Source: Nemorincola caseinilytica (GTDB taxonomy: Bacteria > Bacteroidota > Bacteroidia > Chitinophagales > Chitinophagaceae). From it: DNA of 64,000 nt. The notes beneath the pieces are model-generated. The model ran no database searches and was not told the origin of the DNA. It was given only the letters and a program-made list of their open reading frames with translations. The position numbers and the translations under genes were made by a program. This document shows positions 35,545 through 45,000 of the stretch, piece after piece. Position 1 is the first letter of the stretch. Each line of letters starts with the position of its first letter. The stretch lies in the NCBI RefSeq assembly GCF_039540515.1, contig NZ_BAABFA010000004.1:1-64000 (forward strand), given 5' to 3'.

Positions 35545-35668
35545 ACAGGACAAGATTTTGTATGGCAAAATTGTCGATCCAATATTGCCTGTGTCGGTAC
35601 AATAGGTTAACTCTCGTTGAACAAATTGTTACCCCTTGTTCCTGTTTTGTCCGTTGCTGAAAGTGTTG

Positions 35669-36703
35669 CTAGTCGGCATTCTTCACCAGGTACACCAGTA
35701 CCGGGAAGTGATCGCTGTAGCCGTTGTCCCATACTTGGGCTATGGTGAATGAGCGATGGGGCAGTCCCTTATCCTTGCCTAACTTATTGGTAAGGAATTC
35801 CTTATTGAATATCTCTGCCCGGTAATAGCGCCAGCCGGTATTGTTCTCTACGAACGAGCCCGATAGCATTATCTGGTCTATCAGTCCCCACTCCCCGCGA
35901 TAGCTCTCTGTGCCCATTCCTTTTTTATAGATGTTGATCCATGGGTTGAACAAGTCTTTCATGGTCACATCATCTTTATCGGCCTTTGCCTGCAATACTT
36001 CTTTTACGGGTTCGCCGGTAGGGTTGTCGTTCAGGTCGCCCATAAGCAGTATCCTGGTGTCGGGGCGTATGGCCATCAGCGAATCTATAAGATGTTTGTT
36101 CACCTTTGCTGCCAGCATGCGGCCAGGTGCGCTTCTGGCCTCACCACCGCTCTTCGATGGCCAGTGGTTCACCAGTATATGTACGGTATCGCCTGCCAGT
36201 ACGCCATATACATGCAGTACGGCGCGCGTGGGCCTTTTTTGCCCTATGGTCTCCAGCGGTACCGGCAGTGTCTCTGCGGCTATCAGTTTAAAATACTTAG
36301 GGTTGTACAGCATGGCTGTGCTTATGCCTCTCTCATCAGGCGTGGGGAACCAGCAGTATTTATAGTTGCGGTGCTTTATCTCTTTCTGGGCCACTAGGTC
36401 AGCCAGTACGGTACTGTTCTCTATTTCTACCAGGCCTATCACTGCGGCTCCGTCGGGCGTCACATCTGTGCCTATCTTTTCCAGTACGGTAGCTATGTTG
36501 TGCAGCTTTTGTGTATATACTTCCTGTGTATAGCTGTAGGCGCCATTGGGGGTGAAATCCTCATCTTTTTTTGCAGTGTCATCTACGGTGTCGAAAAGGT
36601 TCTCGCAGTTGTAGGACCCTATGGCTATTACCTTCAGTTTCTGCTGTGCAGATGCAGCATAGCATACCGTCACAGACAGTATGGCCAATATCATTTTGTA
36701 CAT
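35669..36703 (-). CDS. Secreted endonuclease/exonuclease/phosphatase-fold hydrolase
   Basis: A 344-residue EEP-fold enzyme. The ATG at 36703 gives a clean signal peptide (MYKMILAILS...SAQ); the longer frame to a GTG at 36775 would spoil it. Catalytic signatures: SYNCENLFD early, the metal-binding glutamate in GLVEIEN, HWPSKSGGE, GDLNDNP and the terminal SDHFPVLV. The family hydrolyses phosphodiesters in DNA or RNA, or phosphate esters of small molecules. The enzyme is exported, probably to the periplasm, as no T9SS domain is present. It is divergent from the TonB receptor, DUF5689 and T9SS-cargo genes, which suggests joint uptake of nucleic-acid or phosphoester material (inference). Confidence 0.85.
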   Translation of the reverse strand: MYKMILAILSVTVCYAASAQQKLKVIAIGSYNCENLFDTVDDTAKKDEDFTPNGAYSYTQEVYTQKLHNIATVLEKIGTDVTPDGAAVIGLVEIENSTVLADLVAQKEIKHRNYKYCWFPTPDERGISTAMLYNPKYFKLIAAETLPVPLETIGQKRPTRAVLHVYGVLAGDTVHILVNHWPSKSGGEARSAPGRMLAAKVNKHLIDSLMAIRPDTRILLMGDLNDNPTGEPVKEVLQAKADKDDVTMKDLFNPWINIYKKGMGTESYRGEWGLIDQIMLSGSFVENNTGWRYYRAEIFNKEFLTNKLGKDKGLPHRSFTIAQVWDNGYSDHFPVLVYLVKNAD

Positions 36704-36838
36704 GTAAGAAGAGGATGTTTCTGCAAAAAGATCGATTTTTTTCCGAAGAAAAAACGGGGAACAATTAAGTAACACAAACTTGATATTCTATTGATCCAAT
36801 CATAACGTACAAAAGATGGCACGCAATACCGTCCAATA

Positions 36839-36846
36839 TAATTTTG
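36839..36846 (+). promoter_or_regulatory. -7 promoter element for the TonB receptor gene
   Basis: TAATTTTG fits TAnnTTTG exactly and lies 39 bases upstream of the chosen ATG at 36886; it argues against the in-frame TTG at 36844, which it overlaps. Confidence 0.5.
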
Positions 36847-36885
36847 CCGCTCCAAAGGGTATCATCCATATCCGTTCATTGTATC

Positions 36886-39696
36886 ATGAGGCACAAGGCA
36901 TTCTTCGCGTTCGTTTTTCTTATCCTGTTCTCTACCATCACTTATGCCGAAGGCGATAAGACCGCCATTCTGAAAGGTAAGGCATACAACTCCGCTACAA
37001 AGACACCACTCTACGATGTGAAGGTCTCCATCCCCGATCTGAAGATCGCGGTCGCGACCGATGGAGATGGTGATCTCTCCATCAGCGAGGTGCCATATGG
37101 TACACATACGCTGATATTCAATGGCGGTGCTGTGGTAACGTACACTATGACCGTAGTAGTAAATAAAGACCTGGTAGATATAGGTGATGTGATGCTGACC
37201 CTATCGGAGAAAGCCAACGCTACCGACAATACAGAGATCCCTACCATTACTGTAGAGGACAACACCGCTAACCAGGATGATGATGGCTCTTCTGCGCAGA
37301 ACTCCAGCGGCATGTTCGTTGCGGGGCAGGATGCCTTTACGGCCGCTGTAGCCTATACGTTCGGCCAGTACTACTTCAAGCCTCGTGGTGGCTCGGGTTA
37401 CGAGCTGCAGTTGAATGGTATCACTATAGAAGATGTGGAACGTGGTTACTCATCGTGGGGGCAGCTCGGTGGCCTTAGCGATGTGCTGCATGGCCGCAGT
37501 GTTACCTATGGTCTTCAGCCCTCCGGCTACGCCTATGGCGGGCTCAATGGTACTACTTATATAGATGCCACTGCCGCTGACCAGCGCAAGGGTAGCGCCG
37601 TTACCTATACCCGCTATAACCGCAACTACAGGAACCGCGTGATGATGACCCACAACAGCGGCCTGATGAAGAACAAATGGGCATGGTCGGTATCGGGCTC
37701 TCGCAGGTGGGCCGAGGAAGGCTATACACCGGGTACATTCTACGATGGCTATTCCTTCTATGGAGCTGCCAGCAAGGTGATAGGTAAGGGACAGCTCAAT
37801 CTTACGGCCATGTATTCGCCCACACGCCGTGGCCGCGCACTCAATGCCACCGATGAGGTCTATGGCCTTACCAATAACAACCAGTACAACTCTGCATGGG
37901 GCTACCAGAACGGTGTGAAGCGTAATTCGCGCGTGGTAGATGTGTCTCAGCCCATCTTTATTGCCAACTATACTTATCGCCCCAGCGACAAGACCAGGTG
38001 GAACACCGCTATAGGTTATGAGACCGGCAGATACAAAAGCTCTACCATAGACTTTTACAATGCATACAGCCCCCGGCCCGACTATTATCGCAATCTGCCC
38101 AGCTATTACTATAGCATGGTGCCACCGCAGCCACAGCTCGGCGACTCTGTGAAAGCCTTGCTCATGGCGAACCCCGAGATGCTGCAGGTCGATTGGGCGA
38201 AGTTCTACGAGGCAAACAGGATGAACATAGAGACCATAAAGAATGTGAATGGTGTAGCAGGCGATAACGTTACAGGTAAAAGGTCTATGTATGTGTTGAG
38301 CAACTTTGTTGATGAACTGCGCAAATTCACCTTCAATACCAATATAGAGCATGCACAGAGCGAGCATCTTACACTTATGGGTGGCGCGCGCTTCGTGATG
38401 CACCAGAACGAGAGTTATAAAGAGCTTGTAGATCTGCTGGGTGGCGACTTTTACCTGAATACTTACCAGTTCCTGGATGCACAGAACACCGGTAATACCA
38501 GCTACGCACAGAACAACCTGAACGAGCCGAACAAGCTGATAAAGACAGGCGATAAATATGGCTATGACTACATACTGAGAAATATGCAGACCGAAGTATG
38601 GGGACAGACCACAGCCACCCTGGATATGGTAGACCTCTTCGGTGCGCTGAATGTAGGTCATACTTCTTTTAGCAGGGAGGGTCTTTATAAGAATGGTCTC
38701 TTCCCCAACAACTCCTTTGGTAAGAGCGAAGCCCATGGCTTCTTTACATACAAAGCGAAAGCCGGCGCTGCACTTAAATTGGGCCTGCACAATATCTTCT
38801 ATGTAAATGCCGACCATACCGAGGAGGCGCCGCTGATGTCCAATACATATATATCGCAGGCCACACGAGACTTCGTTATCAACGCCCCCACTACAATAAA
38901 GACCAATACACTGGAGGCCGGTTATATGCTGCGCACGCATAGGGTAAACCTGCGTTTTACCGGCTATGTTACCGATGCGAAGGACATAACCTCCATCAGG
39001 CGCTTCTTCTATGACGAACTGGGCACACAGGCCTTCATCAGCTATGTTATGAACAAGGTAAGTACCAGGGCTACAGGCATAGAGTTCGCTGCCAACTACA
39101 AGATATCATCTATGTGGAGCCTTACCGGTGTTGCATCTGTAGGCCAGTATTTCTACACCAACAGCCCCGATGTGAACATATATCTCGATAACGATCCTGC
39201 CGTGGCCACTACTTCGCACAAGACTTACATCAATAACTACTATGTGGGCAATGGTCCGCAGTCGGTATACTCTATGGCGCTCAGTTACAGGCCTGGCAGG
39301 TGGACCATCGCTTCCAATATCAACTACATAGACCGCAACTATATAGACATATATCCCGATCGCCGCACGGCCAGTGCTGTGGCATTGGTAACACCCGGAA
39401 GCCCACAGTGGCACTCTATCATAGACCAGGAGCGTATGCCATCGGCCTATACCGTAGATCTGTATGTGAGCCGCTCTTTCAGCACTTCCCGCTACACCAA
39501 AAAATTCACATCGCACAGCACAAGCCTGTTCGTGAGCCTTGGTATCAATAACCTGCTGGACAAGCGCGATATAAAAGTTGCAGGTTACGAACAGTTGCGT
39601 TACGATTTCGGTAACCGCAGCACCGATAAATTCCTCAATTACTACGATTACGCATTTGGTCTCAATTATTCAGCTAATATCAGTTTCCGTTTTTAA
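36886..39696 (+). CDS. TonB-dependent receptor with CarboxypepD_reg-like N-domain
   Basis: A 936-residue outer-membrane receptor. Signal peptide 1-23 (ending TYA), a carboxypeptidase-regulatory-like Ig domain at about 28-110 (LKGKAYNSATKTPLYDVKVSI), a plug region (about 140-240) and a beta-barrel ending in phenylalanine (ANISFRF), the signal for the barrel assembly machine. It is of the Bacteroidota TBDR type but has no SusD neighbour, so it is not a classical glycan PUL. It is followed 12 bases later by the DUF5689 lipoprotein gene. The EEP hydrolase on the other side suggests nucleic-acid- or phosphate-derived substrate; the substrate is not shown by the sequence. Confidence 0.85.
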   Translation: MRHKAFFAFVFLILFSTITYAEGDKTAILKGKAYNSATKTPLYDVKVSIPDLKIAVATDGDGDLSISEVPYGTHTLIFNGGAVVTYTMTVVVNKDLVDIGDVMLTLSEKANATDNTEIPTITVEDNTANQDDDGSSAQNSSGMFVAGQDAFTAAVAYTFGQYYFKPRGGSGYELQLNGITIEDVERGYSSWGQLGGLSDVLHGRSVTYGLQPSGYAYGGLNGTTYIDATAADQRKGSAVTYTRYNRNYRNRVMMTHNSGLMKNKWAWSVSGSRRWAEEGYTPGTFYDGYSFYGAASKVIGKGQLNLTAMYSPTRRGRALNATDEVYGLTNNNQYNSAWGYQNGVKRNSRVVDVSQPIFIANYTYRPSDKTRWNTAIGYETGRYKSSTIDFYNAYSPRPDYYRNLPSYYYSMVPPQPQLGDSVKALLMANPEMLQVDWAKFYEANRMNIETIKNVNGVAGDNVTGKRSMYVLSNFVDELRKFTFNTNIEHAQSEHLTLMGGARFVMHQNESYKELVDLLGGDFYLNTYQFLDAQNTGNTSYAQNNLNEPNKLIKTGDKYGYDYILRNMQTEVWGQTTATLDMVDLFGALNVGHTSFSREGLYKNGLFPNNSFGKSEAHGFFTYKAKAGAALKLGLHNIFYVNADHTEEAPLMSNTYISQATRDFVINAPTTIKTNTLEAGYMLRTHRVNLRFTGYVTDAKDITSIRRFFYDELGTQAFISYVMNKVSTRATGIEFAANYKISSMWSLTGVASVGQYFYTNSPDVNIYLDNDPAVATTSHKTYINNYYVGNGPQSVYSMALSYRPGRWTIASNINYIDRNYIDIYPDRRTASAVALVTPGSPQWHSIIDQERMPSAYTVDLYVSRSFSTSRYTKKFTSHSTSLFVSLGINNLLDKRDIKVAGYEQLRYDFGNRSTDKFLNYYDYAFGLNYSANISFRF

Positions 39697-39708
39697 AGTT
39701 CATTTATC

Positions 39709-40524
39709 ATGAGGTTCCATAAGATAGCGCTTACATTTCTGCTGGCTACGGCCACCCTGTCATCCTGCCTGAAGAAGGACTATGATGTTCCACCCGACAC
39801 TTTGCATTATGACCCTGCACTGCCTGTCAATGTCTCCCTGCGCCAGTTGGCCGACAATGCGCTGATGCTGTCCGATGGCCAGTACTATACACTGGGCGAT
39901 TCCATAGCATACGGCATCATAGTGGCCGACGATCATTCGGGCAATATCTATAAGCAGATGATAGTTCAGGATACTACCGGTGGTATATGTATACTTGTAG
40001 ACAAGACAACTATCTATGGCGATTATCCTGTAGGCCGCAAGGTATACCTCAGGCTCAAGGGCCTCAGGCTGGCCAATTACAAGGGCCTGCCACAACTGGT
40101 ATACGACTATGATGAAGAAAGAAAGCAGAGCAATGGTATACCTTCATCCCTGCTGGCCGACTTTGTTGTAAAAGCATCTTACCCCCATACGGTAGAGCCC
40201 AAGGTGCTTACCATGGCCGATATCTTTAGCAATCCCAGTCTCTATATCAATACCCTCATTAAGATAGAGGACGTACAGTTCGAGACCTCTTCGGCCAATG
40301 TGGTATATTCTGATGCCGTGCGCAGCACCAACCGCTATATAAGCGATTGCCCCTTCAACGGCAGGCTGGGTATGTACAATAGCTCGTTCTCCAAATTCAG
40401 GGGAGCTCTGACGCCGCGTGGCCTGGGTAGCATCACCTGCATCCTGTCTACCTACAACAGTCCCCAGCTCATACTGCGCGATACTACCGACGTGAATATG
40501 ACCAAGGAACGTGTATGCCCATAG
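39709..40524 (+). CDS. DUF5689-type lipoprotein
   Basis: A 271-residue lipoprotein with lipobox LSSC (lipidated C20). Segments such as GQYYTLGD, YKQMIVQDTTGG and YPVGRKVYLRLKGL resemble the OB-fold-like DUF5689 domain. In Bacteroidota that domain is often found next to endonuclease/exonuclease/phosphatase-family proteins and TonB receptors. Co-transcribed with the receptor gene (12-base gap). It probably sits on the outer membrane as a substrate-binding partner of the receptor, taking the place of SusD (inference). Confidence 0.7.
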   Translation: MRFHKIALTFLLATATLSSCLKKDYDVPPDTLHYDPALPVNVSLRQLADNALMLSDGQYYTLGDSIAYGIIVADDHSGNIYKQMIVQDTTGGICILVDKTTIYGDYPVGRKVYLRLKGLRLANYKGLPQLVYDYDEERKQSNGIPSSLLADFVVKASYPHTVEPKVLTMADIFSNPSLYINTLIKIEDVQFETSSANVVYSDAVRSTNRYISDCPFNGRLGMYNSSFSKFRGALTPRGLGSITCILSTYNSPQLILRDTTDVNMTKERVCP

Positions 40525-40554
40525 AATAAGAATATTTTTTCCTTCCCCCTGTAC

Positions 40555-40579
40555 AAGGCCCGCATGTTAAGCGGGCCTT
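40555..40579 (+). terminator. Terminator after the receptor/lipoprotein operon
   Basis: AAGGCCCGC pairs with GCGGGCCTT around a 7-base loop, followed by CATTTTGG; 30 bases after the lipoprotein stop. Confidence 0.75.
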
Positions 40580-40636
40580 CATTTTGGCTTAACCTTTTGG
40601 TAAACCTGCATTCACTTTCAGGAAACATGGCCGGCT

Positions 40637-40644
40637 GACCTTTG
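40637..40644 (+). promoter_or_regulatory. Candidate -7 element (GACCTTTG)
   Basis: GACCTTTGCAGCA lies 18 bases upstream of the next ATG. The same 13-base string recurs upstream of the gene at 47647, suggesting a shared promoter type. Confidence 0.4.
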
Positions 40645-40661
40645 CAGCACAAATCAAGAAC

Positions 40662-41690
40662 ATGAGAAGATCAATTGTACTATTATCACTTATCGCCGGT
40701 TCTGTAGGCGCCAACGCACAGGTTACGCTCTCCGGTACATCCTACACCCAGGATTTCAGCCAGCTTGGTCTGGCCACTCCGGTAGTACCCACCGGCTGGT
40801 TCGGTTACACCGGCGCTACCAGCTCAGCGGCAGGTACGCTTGCTACCATCAGCACATCCAAGACCTATGGCGTATTCGCCGACACCGTTTCTTCTGATGC
40901 CTGCAAGGCCAACGTATGGAACGATGACTTCAAGAACTACCCATCTGCAAATGGCGGCATGCCTGTAAAGGTAGCTACATGCGCTGCCCAGCCCGGCATC
41001 ACCGACCGTGCACTGGGTGTAAGGCAGAAGAGCAATTCTGCTACTCCTCCCTTCTGGGATCCGGGTGCAGCCTTCGTTTTCAAAGTAGCTAATACTACAG
41101 GTCGTACCAATTTCAATCTCACCTTTAAGCTGCAGTCGCTCGATACTACATCTCCCCGTACCACTACATGGGCGGTAGACTATGGTATTGGTACCAATCC
41201 TACCAGCTTCACTCCCGTGAGCGCTACAGGTACTATGACCACAGGTGGCCTTACCTTCAGCAACAATACCGTTTCTGTGAACTTCGGTTCTGCGCTCGAT
41301 AACCAGTCTTCTGTAGTATGGATAAGGGTAGTGGCCCTTACTGCTTCTACAGGTGGTGGCAACCGCGCCAGCTCTGCTATAGACGATGTTAACCTTACCT
41401 GGACAGGCAGTGTGTCTGTAGACGAGGTGAACACACAGGCCGCAGCATCTATGGCCGTATATGGCATGGCTACTTCAGACAAAGTGATCTTCGGTTATAA
41501 CGTAGAAAGCGGTCTTAAGTATGGTCTCTCTATACACGATATCACCGGCCGTAAGGTATATGATGGTAATTTCACTACCAATGCCAGCGGCACATACACA
41601 CTTAACGGTCTGAACCTTGTGCCCGGCCTTTACATAGCCAGGATGAACAATGGTAACACTACTGCCGTTACAAAGTTCTCAGTTAACTAA
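40662..41690 (+). CDS. Small T9SS type A cargo protein with jelly-roll-like domain
   Basis: A 342-residue secreted protein: signal peptide 1-19 (ending ANA), a beta-sandwich domain of about 230 residues (SYTQDFSQLG at its start, RASSAIDDVNLTW at its end) and a C-terminal T9SS type A sorting domain (GLKYGLSIHDITGRKVYDG, GLYIARM). The beta-sandwich resembles the choice-of-anchor or lamin-tail-associated domains that accompany secreted nucleases in Bacteroidota. It has its own promoter and terminator and follows the receptor/DUF5689 operon, so it may be a surface component of the same system. No catalytic residues recognised. Confidence 0.75.
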   Translation: MRRSIVLLSLIAGSVGANAQVTLSGTSYTQDFSQLGLATPVVPTGWFGYTGATSSAAGTLATISTSKTYGVFADTVSSDACKANVWNDDFKNYPSANGGMPVKVATCAAQPGITDRALGVRQKSNSATPPFWDPGAAFVFKVANTTGRTNFNLTFKLQSLDTTSPRTTTWAVDYGIGTNPTSFTPVSATGTMTTGGLTFSNNTVSVNFGSALDNQSSVVWIRVVALTASTGGGNRASSAIDDVNLTWTGSVSVDEVNTQAAASMAVYGMATSDKVIFGYNVESGLKYGLSIHDITGRKVYDGNFTTNASGTYTLNGLNLVPGLYIARMNNGNTTAVTKFSVN

Positions 41691-41721
41691 GACTATCTAT
41701 AAACACTATACCTTTTCGTAA

Positions 41722-41752
41722 AGCGCCCGCGGATATCCGTGGGCGCTCTTTT
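41722..41752 (+). terminator. Terminator of the small T9SS cargo gene
   Basis: AGCGCCC...GGGCGCT arms with CGGATATCCG inside, followed by CTTTTTAT. Confidence 0.85.
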
Positions 41753-41854
41753 TATGTGCGTGCATCTGCACAGCCATCGATCTCTGTGCAAATATTTATT
41801 TTATGGCAAACAAACGTTCATTCCTTTCCCGGTGTCTATGTAGGAAAAGATCTA

Positions 41855-42016
41855 ATGATAAAGAAGAAATTAAAACAGATACCCGGCAGAACAACAAAAG
41901 ACAATAACACTATCAGGACGATAGATGAGAAGGGTGCTGTAAAGGTGTTTCAGAAAGATAGACTCAAGCCTCTGTCAAAATATAGGGAAGAGCAAATAAA
42001 TAGTATACTCAGTTAA
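41855..42016 (+). CDS. Small basic hypothetical protein (53 aa)
   Basis: A 53-residue, lysine- and arginine-rich soluble protein (MIKKKLKQIPG start, KDRLKPLSKYREEQI near the end). It lies between two terminators, so it would be its own transcription unit. Codon use is more AT-rich than in its neighbours. No family recognised; it could be a small nucleic-acid-binding protein or a non-coding ORF. The frame extends upstream to about 41756, but only the ATG at 41855 looks sensible. Confidence 0.4.
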   Translation: MIKKKLKQIPGRTTKDNNTIRTIDEKGAVKVFQKDRLKPLSKYREEQINSILS

Positions 42017-42041
42017 TGTTGTAGATGTTTTCTGCAAAGAA

Positions 42042-42069
42042 AAGAGGCATACCCCGCGGCATGCCTCTT
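42042..42069. terminator. Bidirectional terminator between convergent genes
   Basis: AAGAGGCAT pairs with ATGCCTCTT; it separates the 53-residue ORF from the adhesin on the minus strand. Confidence 0.8.
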
Positions 42070-42092
42070 ATTCAACATCACTCATTTGTTCG

Positions 42093-45000
42093 TTATTGTT
42101 TCACTACTTTCTCTATCTGCACCGGTACATGGTCTTCATCGTAAAGGGTAAGGATGTACATGCCGTTCGGCAGGGTGCTCAGGTCCAGGCTCTTTGCATC
42201 GGCCATGTGTATCAGCTCGCGGCCATCTATGCTGCGTAGTATTGCCGATACTCTGTTGTCGCTCTCTATGAACAGCATACCCTGTGCGGGGTTGGGATAT
42301 ATCCTTGCCCTGGTATCGCTTGTGCCGACAACACCTGTTGTAGGCATGCCCTTCACCACATACATGTCCGATATGGACTGGCAGCCATTGGTATCTACCA
42401 CGCGCACCTTGTAGTTGCCGTTGCCGGTATGCGCTGTGTTGTATGCGGTAGCGCCCGGTATGGGTGTGAGGTCCTTGTACCACTGGTAAGACACATAGTG
42501 CGTACCTGTGAACAGCTTTACGCCATTGAAGGTCACTATAGGGTTGGGCAGCGGCATCTGGCTCACTGTTATATCCATTGTAGTAGCAGTACAGCTAGAT
42601 GGTACTGTCACCGTACACCTGTAGTTGCCTGGTGTGCCTGCATTATAGGTAGGCGATGTTGCGCCGCTTATAGGGCTGCCATTGAAACTCCACTGGTAAT
42701 TCAGCAGAGAGCCCGCGCCCGATACGCTCGTAGATAGCAGCGCACTGCCGCCCCAGCAGAATTTGGTAGGAGTGAGCGCTACGATAACAGGCGCGGCTAC
42801 GATGGTCACCAGGGTATCGGCGCCGGTATATGCCGTACAGCCGGTAATGGTATTGGTCACACGAACCCTGAAGCCGCCGCTTACAGTAGTAGTATATATG
42901 GCGTCTGTAGCGCCGGGTATGGCCACTCCGCTTTTATACCACTGGTAGTTGTAAGAGCCTGCTGCTGCTGTAAGAGTTACGTTAGATCCCGCACATACCA
43001 CTCGTGGCCCTGTGGAAGAGATAGATACATCGGGCAGCGGGTCCACTATCACATTGGTGGTCACGGTAGTATTGGTGCAGCCTATACTATTGGTCACCTG
43101 TGCATAGTAGCTGCCGGGGGCAGATGTGGTATAAGATATACTGGTAGCGCCGGGTATAGGTGTAGCACCATTATACCATTGGTAAACATATCCTGTGCCT
43201 GATGTGGCTGTTATCATAACACTGCTGCCGGCGCAGAATGTCGCAGGGCCTGAGAGTGTCACCGCATCACTGGGGGAGGGTAGTATGTTGATATGTATAG
43301 TGCCCGACTCATCGGAACAGCCGGTAATGTTGGTCACTATCACCGAATAGTCGCCTGTGATGCTTGCCGCATGGGTACTGCCCGATGCACCTGTTATAGG
43401 CGTACCGTTGTGCAGCCATTGGTAGGAGAACCCCACGCCTGTAGGCGATGCATTAAGGGTAATGGGCGATACCGAGCAGGCCGTTGTAGAGCCGCCAGGT
43501 ACCGATATGGTGGCCGTTATGGTATTCACCAATACCGATATAGGTACAGAGAAGGTAGGACAGCCGAATGAATTGGAAACACGCACACGGTAGCTGCCCG
43601 TAGTGCTGGCTACATAGTTGATGCCTGTTGCACCGCCTATGGGCGATGCCCCTACGAACCACTGATGAGTAAGCGATGTGCCAGTATTGGCCGTAAGCAC
43701 CACAGATCCGCCCGGGCAGAATGTGGTGTCGCCAATGGGTGTGATGATGGCCGGTGGTGCAGGGTTCACGGTCATTTCTTTAGTAGCTATACAGCCAGTG
43801 GGCAATGTATAGGTCATCACTACAGTGCCCGCGCTCACACCTGTCACTATGCCTGTACCTGCACCCACTGTTGCGCGGCCTGTGTTGCTGCTGGTCCATG
43901 TGCCTGTAGTAGGAGTGCTGGAGAGTGTAGTTGTCAGCCCGGGACAAACTTCGTCTGCGCCTGCTATTGTGGCTGGCAGCGGATGTACTGTTTGTATACG
44001 CGTTATGAAACAGCCCGTGGTAGATGCCAGTATATAAGATATGCGTACAGTGCCTGTGGTATTGCCCGTCACTACACCGGTAGCTATATCTACCGATGCG
44101 GTCGTACTGTTGGCGCTGTGCCATTCGCCGCCTGCAGTAGCGCTGTTCAGTGTTGCTGTCGTTCCCAGGCATACCCCCGATGGGCCTGTAATAGCAGCAG
44201 GTATGGGGTTCACCGTCATGGTATGTGTGCGATAGCAGCCCGATGGCAATGTATAAGTGATATCTACCGTGCCTGCAGCTACACCCGTTACTATACCTGT
44301 TGCTGCGCCTACTGTGGCAGTGCCTGTGGCACCGCTGGTCCATGTGCCAGTGGTAGATGATGTGGTCAGGGTGGTCGTGGCTGCTTCACATACTGCATTG
44401 ATGCCGCTTATGGTGCCGGGTTGTGGGTTCACCGTTACGGGAGTTGTCACATAGCAGCCGCCGCTCAGGGTGTATGTTATGTTGGTAGTACCTGCGCTCA
44501 TTCCCGTCACTACACCCAGTGCATCTACTGTTGCTATCGTAATGTCCTGGCTGCTCCATGAGCCACCTCCTGATGCATTGGTGAGCGTAGTAGTAGCGCC
44601 TATGCATACAGTGGTAGTGCCTGCAATGGCCGCAGGGAAGGAGTTCACGGTTATTGTTGCGGTAGCTATGCAGCCGCTGGGTATGGTATAGGTGATATTG
44701 GCCGTGCCGGGTGCAATGCCTGTTGCCACGCCGCCGGCCGTTACCGTGGCTATAGTGGCATCGCTGCTGCTCCAGGCGCCACTGCCTGTGGTACTGTTCA
44801 GTGTAGTAGTGAGGCCCACGCATACCGCCATGCCTCCGGTAATGGCAGCAGGTGGTGCATCTACCGTTACCGTTCTTGTAGTGATGCACAGCGAGCTCAG
44901 TTGGTAAGTTATGGTAGCTGTTCCTGCTGCTATACCTGTCACTACCCCTGTTGATGGGTCTACTGTGGCTATGCCTGTATTACTGCTTGTCCATGTGCCG

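Noticed and set aside
37450..38940. Antisense open frame of 496 codons opposite the TonB receptor gene.
   Set aside because: It is the mirror of a well-supported receptor gene, with no recognisable protein features.
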